A stretch of DNA of 6,174 nucleotides from Candidatus Odyssella thessalonicensis. GTDB lineage: Bacteria; Pseudomonadota; Alphaproteobacteria; Bin65. The stretch lies in assembly GCA_005240015.1 (NCBI GenBank), contig SBBV01000322.1:1-6174 (forward strand), read 5' to 3'. The position numbers were made by a program, and so were the translations under genes. The stretch's first letter is position 1. Each line of letters opens with the position of its first letter. Below are positions 1 through 5,130 of the stretch, one piece after another. The notes beneath the pieces were generated by a model. It made no database searches, had not been told where the DNA came from, and was given only the letters and a program-made list of their open reading frames with translations.

Positions 1-31
1 ATTCTGCGCCGTCCATAAGGCGACCAGCTCG

Positions 32-66
32 ATCGGGGCGGGCCGCGAGGCTCGCCCCGATTCTTT
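32..66 (+). terminator. GC-rich hairpin with T-rich tail, probable intrinsic terminator of an upstream gene
   Basis: ATCGGGGCG (32-40) pairs perfectly with CGCCCCGAT (53-61) across a 12-nt loop, and TTCTTT (61-66) follows directly. This is the form of a Rho-independent terminator for rightward transcription. A TAA at 16-18 (frame 1, after ATT CTG CGC CGT CCA) may be the stop of a gene that enters from the left, placing the hairpin 13 nt beyond it. Only five codons of that frame are visible, so the upstream gene cannot be identified. Confidence 0.5.
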
Positions 67-83
67 GCGCCCGAAACGAAGTC

Positions 84-118
84 GGGGCGGACCCAATCAG
101 GGCCCGCCCCTTCTGCTT
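84..118 (+). terminator. Second GC-rich hairpin with T-rich tail, tandem terminator candidate
   Basis: GGGGCGG (84-90) pairs with CCGCCCC (104-110). Inside it, CCC (92-94) pairs with GGG (100-102) around the loop AATCA, with a single A-C mismatch between the two helices. TTCTGCTT follows. It lies 22 nt after the first hairpin and reuses the same TCGGGGCGG arm (33-41 and 82-90). The two may act as a tandem terminator, or form an alternative-pairing structure (see findings). Confidence 0.42.
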
Positions 119-358
119 GCGGCCCGCGGCGCTCCTATCCCTGATCGCACCGGAGGCCGCATCTCGGCCGCCTCGACTGCGCGCGCTGGTCGAGGAGCGC
201 GGCATCGAGGCGACTGATGTTTCACCGCCGGACCTCTCCGCCGCAACGGCATTCGGTGTAAGCCAGCTCACCTTCGGCGCGATTGGCGCCGCGTCGCCCT
301 GCTTTGATCGCGAGCGCGGGCCTCGTTAAGCTCCCTCCGGTATTTGGGAGGGAATCGC
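111..358. other. Gene-poor leader upstream of the dehydratase gene, with one doubtful short ORF
   Basis: I see no convincing gene here. Frame 3 is open from the window's left edge to a TAA at 327-329. The only usual start in it is a TTG at 117, which has no ribosome binding site and directly follows a terminator-like hairpin. The 70-residue product has a plausible-looking stretch (RALVEERGIEATDVSPPDLS) and fair GC-rich codon use, so it could be the worn tail of an older gene, but I do not recognise a family. A weak promoter-like pair, TTGATC (303-308) and TTAAGC (326-331) with 17-nt spacing, is the best candidate for the downstream gene; its -10 match is poor. Confidence 0.4.
332..353 (+). 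promoter_or_regulatory. Inverted repeat covering the dehydratase ribosome binding site
   Basis: TCCCTCC (332-338) is exactly complementary to GGAGGGA (347-353), with an 8-nt loop GGTATTTG. The right arm is the Shine-Dalgarno sequence of the ATG at 359. In an mRNA that includes both arms, the seven-pair stem would hide the ribosome binding site. The dyad could instead be an operator for a DNA-binding protein. If transcription starts inside the dyad, as the weak promoter-like pair at 303-331 would imply, the left arm is not transcribed and only the operator reading remains. The pairing is seen directly; the function is inferred. Confidence 0.4.
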
Positions 359-2095
359 ATGGCGCCGGATGATACCCGTCGCAACGGGCCGCGCCGCAAT
401 CGCGCGAAGCTGCGCTCGCGCATCGCCATCGACGGGCTCGACCGCACGCCGCACCGCGCCTTCCTGCGCGCGACGGGCCTCGGCGACGACGCGATCGCGC
501 GGCCGATGATCGGCGTCGCCACCACCGAAGGCGAGATGACGCCCTGCAACATGGGCCTGCGCGCGCAAGCCGAAGCGGCCAAGGAGGGCATCGCCGCCGC
601 TGGCGGCACGCCGCGTGAGTTCACGACCATCGGCGTCTCCGACGGCATCTCGATGAACCACCAGGGCATGAAGTTCTCGCTGATCTCGCGCGAGATCATC
701 GCCGATTCGGTCGAGGCCGTCGTGCGCGCGCATGTCTATGACGGCATCGTCGGCATGGGCGGCTGCGACAAGACCTTGCCGGGCATGATGATGGGCATCG
801 TGCGCGTTAACGTGCCGGGCGCGTTCCTCTACGGTGGCGCGCATCTCCCCGGCCGCTGGCGCGGCCAGGACGTCACCGAGCTCACGGCGTACGAGGGCGT
901 CGGCAAGGTGCAGGCCGGCGTCATGAGCGAGGCCGACCTCATCGAGCTGGAGCGCAACTGCATGCCGACGGTCGGCGCCTGCGCCGGCCAGTTCACGGCC
1001 AACACGATGGGCATGGTGTCGGAGGCGCTCGGCCTGGCGCCGCTCGGCTCGGCGATGATCCCGGCCGTGTTCGGTGAGCGCAAAGCGATGGCGCGGCGCG
1101 TGGGCGAGCTCGTGATGCGCGCGCTCGACGCAGGCGGGCCACTGCCGCGCGATCTCGTCACGAAGAAGAGTCTCGAGAACGCCGCAGCCGTCGTCGCCGC
1201 TACCGGCGGCTCGACCAACGCGGCCCTCCACATTCCCGCGATCGCGCACGAGGCCGGCATCCGTTTCACGATGGACGATGTGGCGGAGGTGTTCGACCGC
1301 ACGCCACTCATTGCCGACCTGCAGCCGGGCGGGCGCTTCCTCGCCAAGGACGTGCACGCGATCGGCGGCGCGCCGGTGGTGATGAAAGCGCTGCTGGCGC
1401 TGGGGCGCTTTCACGGCGACGCGCTCACGCTCACCGGCGAACGCATGGAGCGCGCGCTCGCGGCATTTCCCGATCCCGACGGCGAGGTGGTGCGCAAGAA
1501 GGACAGGCCGATCACCGCCGATGGCGGCGTCGTCGTGCTGAAGGGCAACCTCTGCCCGGACGGCGCGCTGTTGAAGGTGGCGGGCCTGAAGTCGCTGACC
1601 TTCCGCGGCCCGGCGCTGATCTTCGACGACGAGGAAAGCTGCACGGCCGCGGTGCGCGCGCGGCGCTATCCCGAAGGCGCCGTGATCGTGATCCGCTACG
1701 AAGGCCCCAAGGGCGGCCCCGGCATGCGCGAGATGCTCGGCACCACCGCGCTCATCTACGGGCAGGGCATGGGCGAAAAGGTGGCGCTGCTCACCGACGG
1801 CCGCTTCTCGGGCGCCACGCGCGGCATGTGCATCGGCTACGCCAGCCCCGAAGCGGCGGCCGGCGGCCCGCTCGCGCTGATCAGGAACGGCGACATCATC
1901 GCGATCGATGCCAAGGCGCGGCGCATTACCGTCGAGCTTGCGCCCGACGAGCTTGCGCGCCGCCGCGCCGTCTGGCAGTCGCCGGCGAGGAAGCCGCTCG
2001 CCGGCACGCTCGAGAAATACGCGGCGCTCGTCGGCCCCGCCAATCTCGGCGCCGTCACGCATAGCGGCGGCGTGGTGTGGGAGGTGGAGGAGTGA
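359..2095 (+). CDS. ilvD: Dihydroxy-acid dehydratase (IlvD/Edd family, short [2Fe-2S] type)
   Basis: This 578-residue cytoplasmic dehydratase belongs to the IlvD/Edd family, which converts 2,3-dihydroxy-isovalerate or -methylvalerate to the 2-oxo acids of valine, leucine and isoleucine synthesis; paralogues dehydrate sugar acids. Visible signatures are the three cluster-ligand cysteines (TPCN C63, GGCDKT C136, [13 protein letters not shown]208), SDGIS with D95, K138 two residues after C136 (the position carbamylated in studied homologues), [13 protein letters not shown] (447-459) and the catalytic-serine motif [10 protein letters not shown] with S484. Length and motif wording fit the roughly 560-575-residue short class, such as the mycobacterial enzyme, rather than the 616-residue E. 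coli form. The ATG at 359 is chosen because GGGAGG lies 6-7 nt upstream; an in-frame TTG at 344 overlaps that site. The dehydrogenase gene starts 117 nt downstream on the same strand. The family is sure; IlvD rather than a sugar-acid dehydratase is likely but not proven. Confidence 0.9.
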   Translation: MAPDDTRRNGPRRNRAKLRSRIAIDGLDRTPHRAFLRATGLGDDAIARPMIGVATTEGEMTPCNMGLRAQAEAAKEGIAAAGGTPREFTTIGVSDGISMNHQGMKFSLISREIIADSVEAVVRAHVYDGIVGMGGCDKTLPGMMMGIVRVNVPGAFLYGGAHLPGRWRGQDVTELTAYEGVGKVQAGVMSEADLIELERNCMPTVGACAGQFTANTMGMVSEALGLAPLGSAMIPAVFGERKAMARRVGELVMRALDAGGPLPRDLVTKKSLENAAAVVAATGGSTNAALHIPAIAHEAGIRFTMDDVAEVFDRTPLIADLQPGGRFLAKDVHAIGGAPVVMKALLALGRFHGDALTLTGERMERALAAFPDPDGEVVRKKDRPITADGGVVVLKGNLCPDGALLKVAGLKSLTFRGPALIFDDEESCTAAVRARRYPEGAVIVIRYEGPKGGPGMREMLGTTALIYGQGMGEKVALLTDGRFSGATRGMCIGYASPEAAAGGPLALIRNGDIIAIDAKARRITVELAPDELARRRAVWQSPARKPLAGTLEKYAALVGPANLGAVTHSGGVVWEVEE

Positions 2096-2098
2096 AGT

Positions 2099-2185
2099 GA
2101 ACAGGAGGCGCAGGGGCGCAGAGGGGTTTTTCGGCGCGTCGCAGGCGCGCCAGTCGCCTTCTCTGCGCCTCTGCGCCTCCTGTTC
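2099..2185. repeat. 87-bp near-perfect intergenic palindrome with nested hairpin
   Basis: The 25-nt arms 2099-2123 and 2161-2185 are inverted copies with one difference (G2114 against T2170, which still pairs as G-U in RNA). Between them is a second dyad, GGCGCG (2133-2138) and CGCGCC (2146-2151). The right arm contains a perfect tandem CTCTGCGC (2161-2168, 2169-2176). The element starts 3 nt after the dehydratase stop and ends 27 nt before the dehydrogenase ATG. From memory, CGCAGAGGCGC-type units are dispersed in intergenic regions of GC-rich proteobacteria, so a REP/REPIN or MITE-like element is the best guess. In RNA it would fold into a very stable stem able to attenuate transcription, protect upstream mRNA from decay, or both. 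No U-run follows, so it is not a classical terminator. Confidence 0.75.
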
Positions 2186-2212
2186 GATTCTGTTCGGATG
2201 AAGGAACGAGCG

Positions 2213-3103
2213 ATGACGACGAAACCCCGATTCGGCTATATCGGCATGGGGCTCATGGGCGCGCCGATGACGCGCCGGCTGCTCGATGCCGGCTACCGGG
2301 TCGCGATCTGGAATCGCAGCCCCGAGAAGATGAAGCCGCTCGTCGAGAACGGCGCCGTCGCGGCGAAATCGCCGCGCGATGTGGCCGAGCAGGCTGACAC
2401 CGTCATGATGTGTCTCACTGCGGCGCCGGCCGTGCGCGATGTCGTCTTCGGGCGGGGTGGGGTGGCCGAGGCGAAAGGCGAGGGCAAGCGGCTCGTCGAT
2501 TTCTCGTCGATGCGGCCGGATCTGACGCGCGAATGGTCGGCCGAGCTCCGGAAGCAGAACGGCATGGGCTGGATCGACGCGCCGGTCTCGGGCGGCGTGC
2601 CCGGCGCCGAGAAGGGCACGCTCGCGATCATGGCCGGCGGCGAGCCGGCGGATTTCGAAGCCGTCAAGGATGTGGTCGCTCACCTTTCGGCGCGCTTCAC
2701 GCTGATGGGCCCCTCGGGCTCCGGACAGACGACGAAGCTCGTCAACCAGATCATCGTGAGCGCCACGATTTTGACCCTGGCCGAGGCCCTTGCCTTTGCA
2801 GGGCGCGCCGGCGTCGACCCGGCCCGCATCCCCGAGGCGCTCAAGGGCGGATGGGCGGATTCGCTGCCGCTGCAGGTCTTCGGCCCCCGCTTCGCCGGGG
2901 GACAGATCGAGCCCAAGCTCGGCGAGGTCGCGATCATGGTGAAGGATTTGAACACCGTCGCCGACGTCGCGCGCGCGGTCGATGCGCCGTTGCCGATGAT
3001 GAGCACCGGATTCCAGCTGCTGCGGCTGATGATGGCGCGCGGCCATGGCCGGGATTGTCTAAGTGCCGTATGCAAGCTCTACGAGGACAAGCGATTTTTT
3101 TGA
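2213..3103 (+). CDS. NAD(P)-dependent beta-hydroxyacid dehydrogenase (3-hydroxyisobutyrate dehydrogenase family)
   Basis: This 296-residue oxidoreductase matches the family of 3-hydroxyisobutyrate dehydrogenase (MmsB), tartronate semialdehyde reductase (GarR/GlxR) and related enzymes that interconvert a beta-hydroxyacid and its semialdehyde. It has the Rossmann motif GMGLMG (11-16); WNRS (33-36) after the second strand, where an Arg often signals NADP(H) preference; the substrate-binding motif DAPVSGGVPGAEKG (122-135) with S126; the catalytic-lysine segment GQTTKLVNQ with K175 and N178; and the C-terminal KDL (244-246) of the all-helical domain. Length is normal. The ATG at 2213 is preferred over the in-frame ATG at 2198 because AAGGA (2201-2205) lies 7 nt before it. 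No promoter is evident after the dehydratase gene, so co-transcription through the palindrome is likely. The exact substrate cannot be read from the sequence. The last codons contain a T7 run (3095-3101) that reaches into the stop codon. Confidence 0.92.
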   Translation: MTTKPRFGYIGMGLMGAPMTRRLLDAGYRVAIWNRSPEKMKPLVENGAVAAKSPRDVAEQADTVMMCLTAAPAVRDVVFGRGGVAEAKGEGKRLVDFSSMRPDLTREWSAELRKQNGMGWIDAPVSGGVPGAEKGTLAIMAGGEPADFEAVKDVVAHLSARFTLMGPSGSGQTTKLVNQIIVSATILTLAEALAFAGRAGVDPARIPEALKGGWADSLPLQVFGPRFAGGQIEPKLGEVAIMVKDLNTVADVARAVDAPLPMMSTGFQLLRLMMARGHGRDCLSAVCKLYEDKRFF

Positions 3104-3121
3104 TTCGCGGCGCGCGGGAAC

Positions 3122-3146
3122 GGAACCGGTCCCATCGCGGTACGTA
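3122..3146 (+). promoter_or_regulatory. EcfG-type (general stress sigma factor) promoter candidate
   Basis: GGAAC (3122-3126) is followed after 16 nt by CGTA (3143-3146). The established alphaproteobacterial EcfG consensus is GGAAC, 16-17 nt, CGTT, so the -35 is perfect and the -10 matches three of four bases. A second GGAAC (3117-3121) abuts the first but has no good -10 at the right distance. The expected start of transcription, near 3152-3155, lies about 35 nt before the ATG at 3189. Short motifs like this occur by chance, so confidence is moderate. Confidence 0.42.
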
Positions 3147-3148
3147 AA

Positions 3149-3178
3149 GCCCCCATTGTCGATGATCGGGGAGGGGGC
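3149..3178 (+). promoter_or_regulatory. Inverted repeat overlapping the ribosome binding site of the small ORF
   Basis: GCCCCC (3149-3154) is complementary to GGGGGC (3173-3178), with an 18-nt loop. The right arm overlaps the purine run at 3168-3177, the only Shine-Dalgarno-like sequence before the ATG at 3189. The six pairs are all G-C. Because the loop is long and the predicted transcription start falls within or beside the left arm, an RNA switch is less likely here than at the dehydratase gene. Confidence 0.22.
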
Positions 3179-3188
3179 AAGCTCCGAG

Positions 3189-3461
3189 ATGCGCGAGCCG
3201 ATTTCGCCCACGGCCCAGATGCATTTGATGTTGAGCCGGCGCGACAGCGATGTCGGCGACGACATTCTGCATGATTACGTACGCGCCGGCTTTTCCGGCG
3301 AGATGCTATGGAGAATCGAGCGGCGTATCGCGCAAGACCCGCCGCCGAGCGACCGTCTCGCGCGGCTGGATGCCTCGCTGAGCCGCCTCAACGCAAAAAT
3401 GGCCGACATGCTCGACCACACCGCGGTCGAAGCGCCTTCGCCGCCGCGCGGGCGCGAATAG
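3189..3461 (+). CDS. Small uncharacterised protein (about 90 residues)
   Basis: I do not recognise this protein. From the ATG at 3189 it is a soluble, charged 90-residue product with no signal peptide or membrane segment. The middle part (DVGDDILHDYVRAGFSGEML, 21-40) looks like a folded helical unit. Residues 54-75 (SDRLARLDASLSRLNAKMADML) form an amphipathic, leucine-spaced helix that could be a short coiled coil. The tail (EAPSPPRGRE) looks disordered. Codon choice is GC-rich like the neighbours', which supports real coding. The start is uncertain: the purine run 3168-3177 is about 11 nt before ATG 3189, and an in-frame ATG at 3162 has no ribosome binding site. The frame is open back to 3063, overlapping the dehydrogenase end. 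The EcfG-like promoter just upstream suggests possible stress control. It stops 83 nt before the DUF2066 gene. Confidence 0.5.
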   Translation: MREPISPTAQMHLMLSRRDSDVGDDILHDYVRAGFSGEMLWRIERRIAQDPPPSDRLARLDASLSRLNAKMADMLDHTAVEAPSPPRGRE

Positions 3462-3508
3462 CGGGCAGCTCCATCGCCGGGTGCATGGCTCCGTCCGTCG
3501 CTTCGCAC

Positions 3509-3538
3509 TTGGCGCATTTTCGCCGACCGCGTTATAGC
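3509..3538 (+). promoter_or_regulatory. Sigma-70-type promoter of the DUF2066 gene
   Basis: TTGGCG (3509-3514) is separated by 17 nt from TTATAG (3532-3537), or by 18 nt from TATAGC (3533-3538). The AT-rich TTATAG stands out in this GC-rich DNA. The expected transcription start, about 6-8 nt after the -10, falls at about 3543-3546, on or next to the GTG at 3545. Confidence 0.5.
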
Positions 3539-3544
3539 AGGCGC

Positions 3545-4396
3545 GTGCAGCTGCAAGCCGGCATCGCCTCCCTCGCCGCGCTCACGCGCGCTTTTGTCGT
3601 TGCCGCGTCACTGGCCGCGATCAGCACAAGCAGCCTGCGCGCCGCCGAGCCCGAGCAGCTCTATCGGGCCACCGTGCTCGTCACCGGCACCGGCGAAGCG
3701 AACCGGCGGGTCGGATTTGCGCGCTGCCTCGAAGACGTGCTGGTCAAGGTTTCGGGCGACCCGCGCTTGATCGGCGACCGGCGCGTCGCGGCGCTCGGCA
3801 AGCGGGCCGGCCCGCTCGTCAGCACGTTCAGCTATCGCGACCGCTTCGCGCATCGGCCAATCAACGACGAGCAGGGCACGCGCGATCGGCCGCACGACCT
3901 CACCGTGAAGTTTCACCAAGCGAAGATCGATGCCGAGCTCGGCAAGCTCGGCCGCAAGCCCTGGACCGGGCCGCGACCGCGCCTTGTCGTCTTCCTCGGC
4001 GTGAAGAACGGCGCGGTCGTCTATGCGCTCGCGAGCGACGGCGAGCGCGGCGCCGATCAGCGCGAGTCGCTCGCCGATGCGGCGCAGCTCGTTGCGCTCG
4101 ACATGTCGATCCCGAAGACCGCGGCGCTGGCGGCGGCGGGCGTCAGCTACGAGAGCCTCGGCGCGGTCGAGCCGGCGCGGCTCGAACAGGCTGCGAAGGC
4201 GGCCGGCGGCGATCTCCCGCTGATCGGGCGCCTCATCTGGAGCGATGCGGCCCTGGGCTGGGTCGCCGAATGGCGCATTGCGTCCGGCGGCAAGACCTAT
4301 CGCTGGCAGGTCCGCGGCGTCAATTTCGACAGCGCGTTCCGCACCGGCATGCGCGGCGCGCTGCAATTGCTCTCGGGCAACGGCGAGCCGAAATAG
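3545..4396 (+). CDS. DUF2066 domain-containing exported protein
   Basis: This is a 283-residue protein of unknown function with the DUF2066 pattern: YRATVLVTGTGEANR (40-54) leading into RCLEDVLVKVSGDPRL (60-75), then a long alpha/beta region to about residue 275. The N-terminus is a likely Sec signal peptide: hydrophobic AFVVAASLAAI (16-26), then cleavage near LRA-A (31-34), giving a periplasmic product. The GTG at 3545 is chosen because the signal peptide starts soon after it and the promoter sits immediately upstream. It lacks a clear Shine-Dalgarno sequence, so it may be translated from a leaderless mRNA. An ATG at 3485 would add a basic 20-residue stretch and lies upstream of the promoter. 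The frame is open back to 3308, but that part lies antiparallel or out of frame to the small ORF and looks non-coding. The gene converges with the OsmC gene, 20 nt between stops. Family call fairly sure; no role can be assigned. Confidence 0.8.
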   Translation: MQLQAGIASLAALTRAFVVAASLAAISTSSLRAAEPEQLYRATVLVTGTGEANRRVGFARCLEDVLVKVSGDPRLIGDRRVAALGKRAGPLVSTFSYRDRFAHRPINDEQGTRDRPHDLTVKFHQAKIDAELGKLGRKPWTGPRPRLVVFLGVKNGAVVYALASDGERGADQRESLADAAQLVALDMSIPKTAALAAAGVSYESLGAVEPARLEQAAKAAGGDLPLIGRLIWSDAALGWVAEWRIASGGKTYRWQVRGVNFDSAFRTGMRGALQLLSGNGEPK

Positions 4397-4416
4397 CGCC
4401 GTGCCGCACGCTCGCG

Positions 4417-4929
4417 CTACGCCTGCACCAGCAGCTCGGCTTCCAGGGGCGGCGGACGCTTCAGCGTCTGATAGATCACGCAATAGCGCTCGGTGAGTTT
4501 CTTGAGCGTCGCGCGCTGCTCGGGGCCGGCATCGGTATCGAGGTCGAAGAAGAGCCGGATGTCGCGGAAGCCCACCGGCGCCTCCTTGTCGACGCCAAGC
4601 GTGCCGCGGAAATCGATGTCGCCCTCGGCGCGCACGACGCCGCGGCGGATCTCGATGCCGAGGGCAGTGGCCACCGCCTTCAGGGTGACGCCCGCGCAGG
4701 CGACCAGCGCCTCGAGCAGCATGTCGCCCGAGCAGGCCTGGGTGCCGTCGCCGCCGGTGGCGGGATGAAGCCCGGCCTCGACGATCGCGCGGCCGGTATC
4801 GACTTTGCACGCAATGCCGAGCGTGTCGAGTTCACCCTGGGCCTCCAGCGTGACGAGCGCTTCGCCGGGCGCGGATTTGTACTTCTCCTTGAGCGGGGCC
4901 TGGAGATTGCGGAGTTCCGTCATGTTCAT
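4417..4929 (-). CDS. OsmC-family protein (peroxide/hydroperoxide defence)
   Basis: This 170-residue cytoplasmic protein belongs to the OsmC/Ohr superfamily, thiol-dependent peroxidases that reduce organic hydroperoxides or peroxide. The peroxidatic cysteine motif is LLEALVACAGVTL (71-83) with C78. A second conserved cysteine, C150, in ERYCVIYQTLK (147-157) fits the resolving position. Two more cysteines (C41 and C66, the latter in DGTQACSGDM) are not part of the classical pair. The first of two nearby ATGs (codon 4929-4927) is chosen because GGGAG (4940-4936) lies 6 nt upstream; the frame stays open further upstream to 5034, but that part includes the promoter region. The length is slightly longer than classical OsmC (about 140 residues), so it belongs to an OsmC-like subfamily. 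It faces the DUF2066 gene tail to tail and is divergent from the sensor gene. The family is sure; the substrate is not. Confidence 0.9.
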   Translation of the reverse strand: MNMTELRNLQAPLKEKYKSAPGEALVTLEAQGELDTLGIACKVDTGRAIVEAGLHPATGGDGTQACSGDMLLEALVACAGVTLKAVATALGIEIRRGVVRAEGDIDFRGTLGVDKEAPVGFRDIRLFFDLDTDAGPEQRATLKKLTERYCVIYQTLKRPPPLEAELLVQA

Positions 4930-4942
4930 GTTGCACTCCCGC

Positions 4943-4956
4943 GGCTCAACCGAGCC
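4943..4956 (-). promoter_or_regulatory. Small hairpin in the OsmC leader
   Basis: On the minus strand GGCTC, loop GGTT, GAGCC form a five-pair stem that ends 2 nt before the GGGAG ribosome binding site. It could modestly affect translation. The pairing is visible; any role is inference. Confidence 0.25.
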
Positions 4957-4960
4957 AGCC

Positions 4961-4988
4961 ACTATCAGCCTAGGTTCTTGTTCGCCAA
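4961..4988 (-). promoter_or_regulatory. Candidate sigma-70-type promoter of the OsmC gene
   Basis: Read on the minus strand, TTGGCG (4988-4983) and GATAGT (4966-4961) are spaced by 16 nt, each matching four of six consensus bases. Transcription would start near 4954, about 25 nt before the ATG. The -35 is the same TTGGCG used by the DUF2066 promoter. The surrounding stretch (4960-5070) is visibly richer in A and T than the flanking genes, as expected of a divergent promoter region. Confidence 0.38.
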
Positions 4989-5061
4989 AGGAAAGTTTCA
5001 CTCCCGAAGACCAAAAACCCGGGCGCGCAATCAAGCCTTCATTAACCCAAATTGCCTAGTC

Positions 5062-5074
5062 TGCCCAAAGGGCA
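5062..5074. repeat. Short dyad in the divergent intergenic region
   Basis: TGCCC (5062-5066), spacer AAA, GGGCA (5070-5074) form a perfect dyad between the OsmC and sensor genes, 57 nt before the sensor's ATG. It may be a regulator site, or chance. I could not find a convincing promoter for the sensor gene in 4989-5130; TTAACCC (5043-5049) is only a half-match to a CtrA-type site. Confidence 0.25.
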
Positions 5075-5130
5075 AAGCTGCGCCGGGTGGCCCCCGTCCG
5101 GCCGCAGCCCGCTTGGTTTGAAGGGACGTA

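Noticed and set aside
344..358. TTG at 344 as the start of the dehydratase
   Set aside because: It overlaps the Shine-Dalgarno run that serves the ATG at 359, and has no ribosome binding site of its own.
326..3046. A 906-codon open frame on the minus strand opposite both the dehydratase and dehydrogenase genes
   Set aside because: It is rich in Arg, His, Ala and Asp without any domain pattern, which is the usual antisense shadow of GC-rich genes. Both plus-strand genes carry full catalytic motifs.
2410..3147. A 245-codon plus-strand frame inside the dehydrogenase gene
   Set aside because: It is a frame shadow of the dehydrogenase; only its last few codons matter, as a possible -1 slippage product.
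3308..3544. N-terminal extension of the DUF2066 protein
   Set aside because: It reads a different frame of the small ORF, is Arg/Ala-rich, lies mostly upstream of the promoter and would bury the signal peptide.
3536..3560. Twin-arginine signal (SRRVQLQ) before the DUF2066 protein
   Set aside because: The key aromatic or hydrophobic residue after SRRx is Gln, and the segment lies upstream of the chosen start.
3608..4810. A 400-codon minus-strand frame across the DUF2066 and OsmC genes
   Set aside because: It is low-complexity and Arg/Ala-rich, and overlaps the OsmC gene in another frame and the DUF2066 gene in antisense. There is no start signal or motif.
5043..5057. CtrA-type site in the sensor's upstream region
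   Set aside because: Only one TTAA half-site is present; the second half at the required 7-nt spacing is missing.
4270..5121. A 283-codon plus-strand frame over the OsmC gene
   Set aside because: It is the antisense shadow of OsmC plus intergenic sequence, with no recognisable domain.
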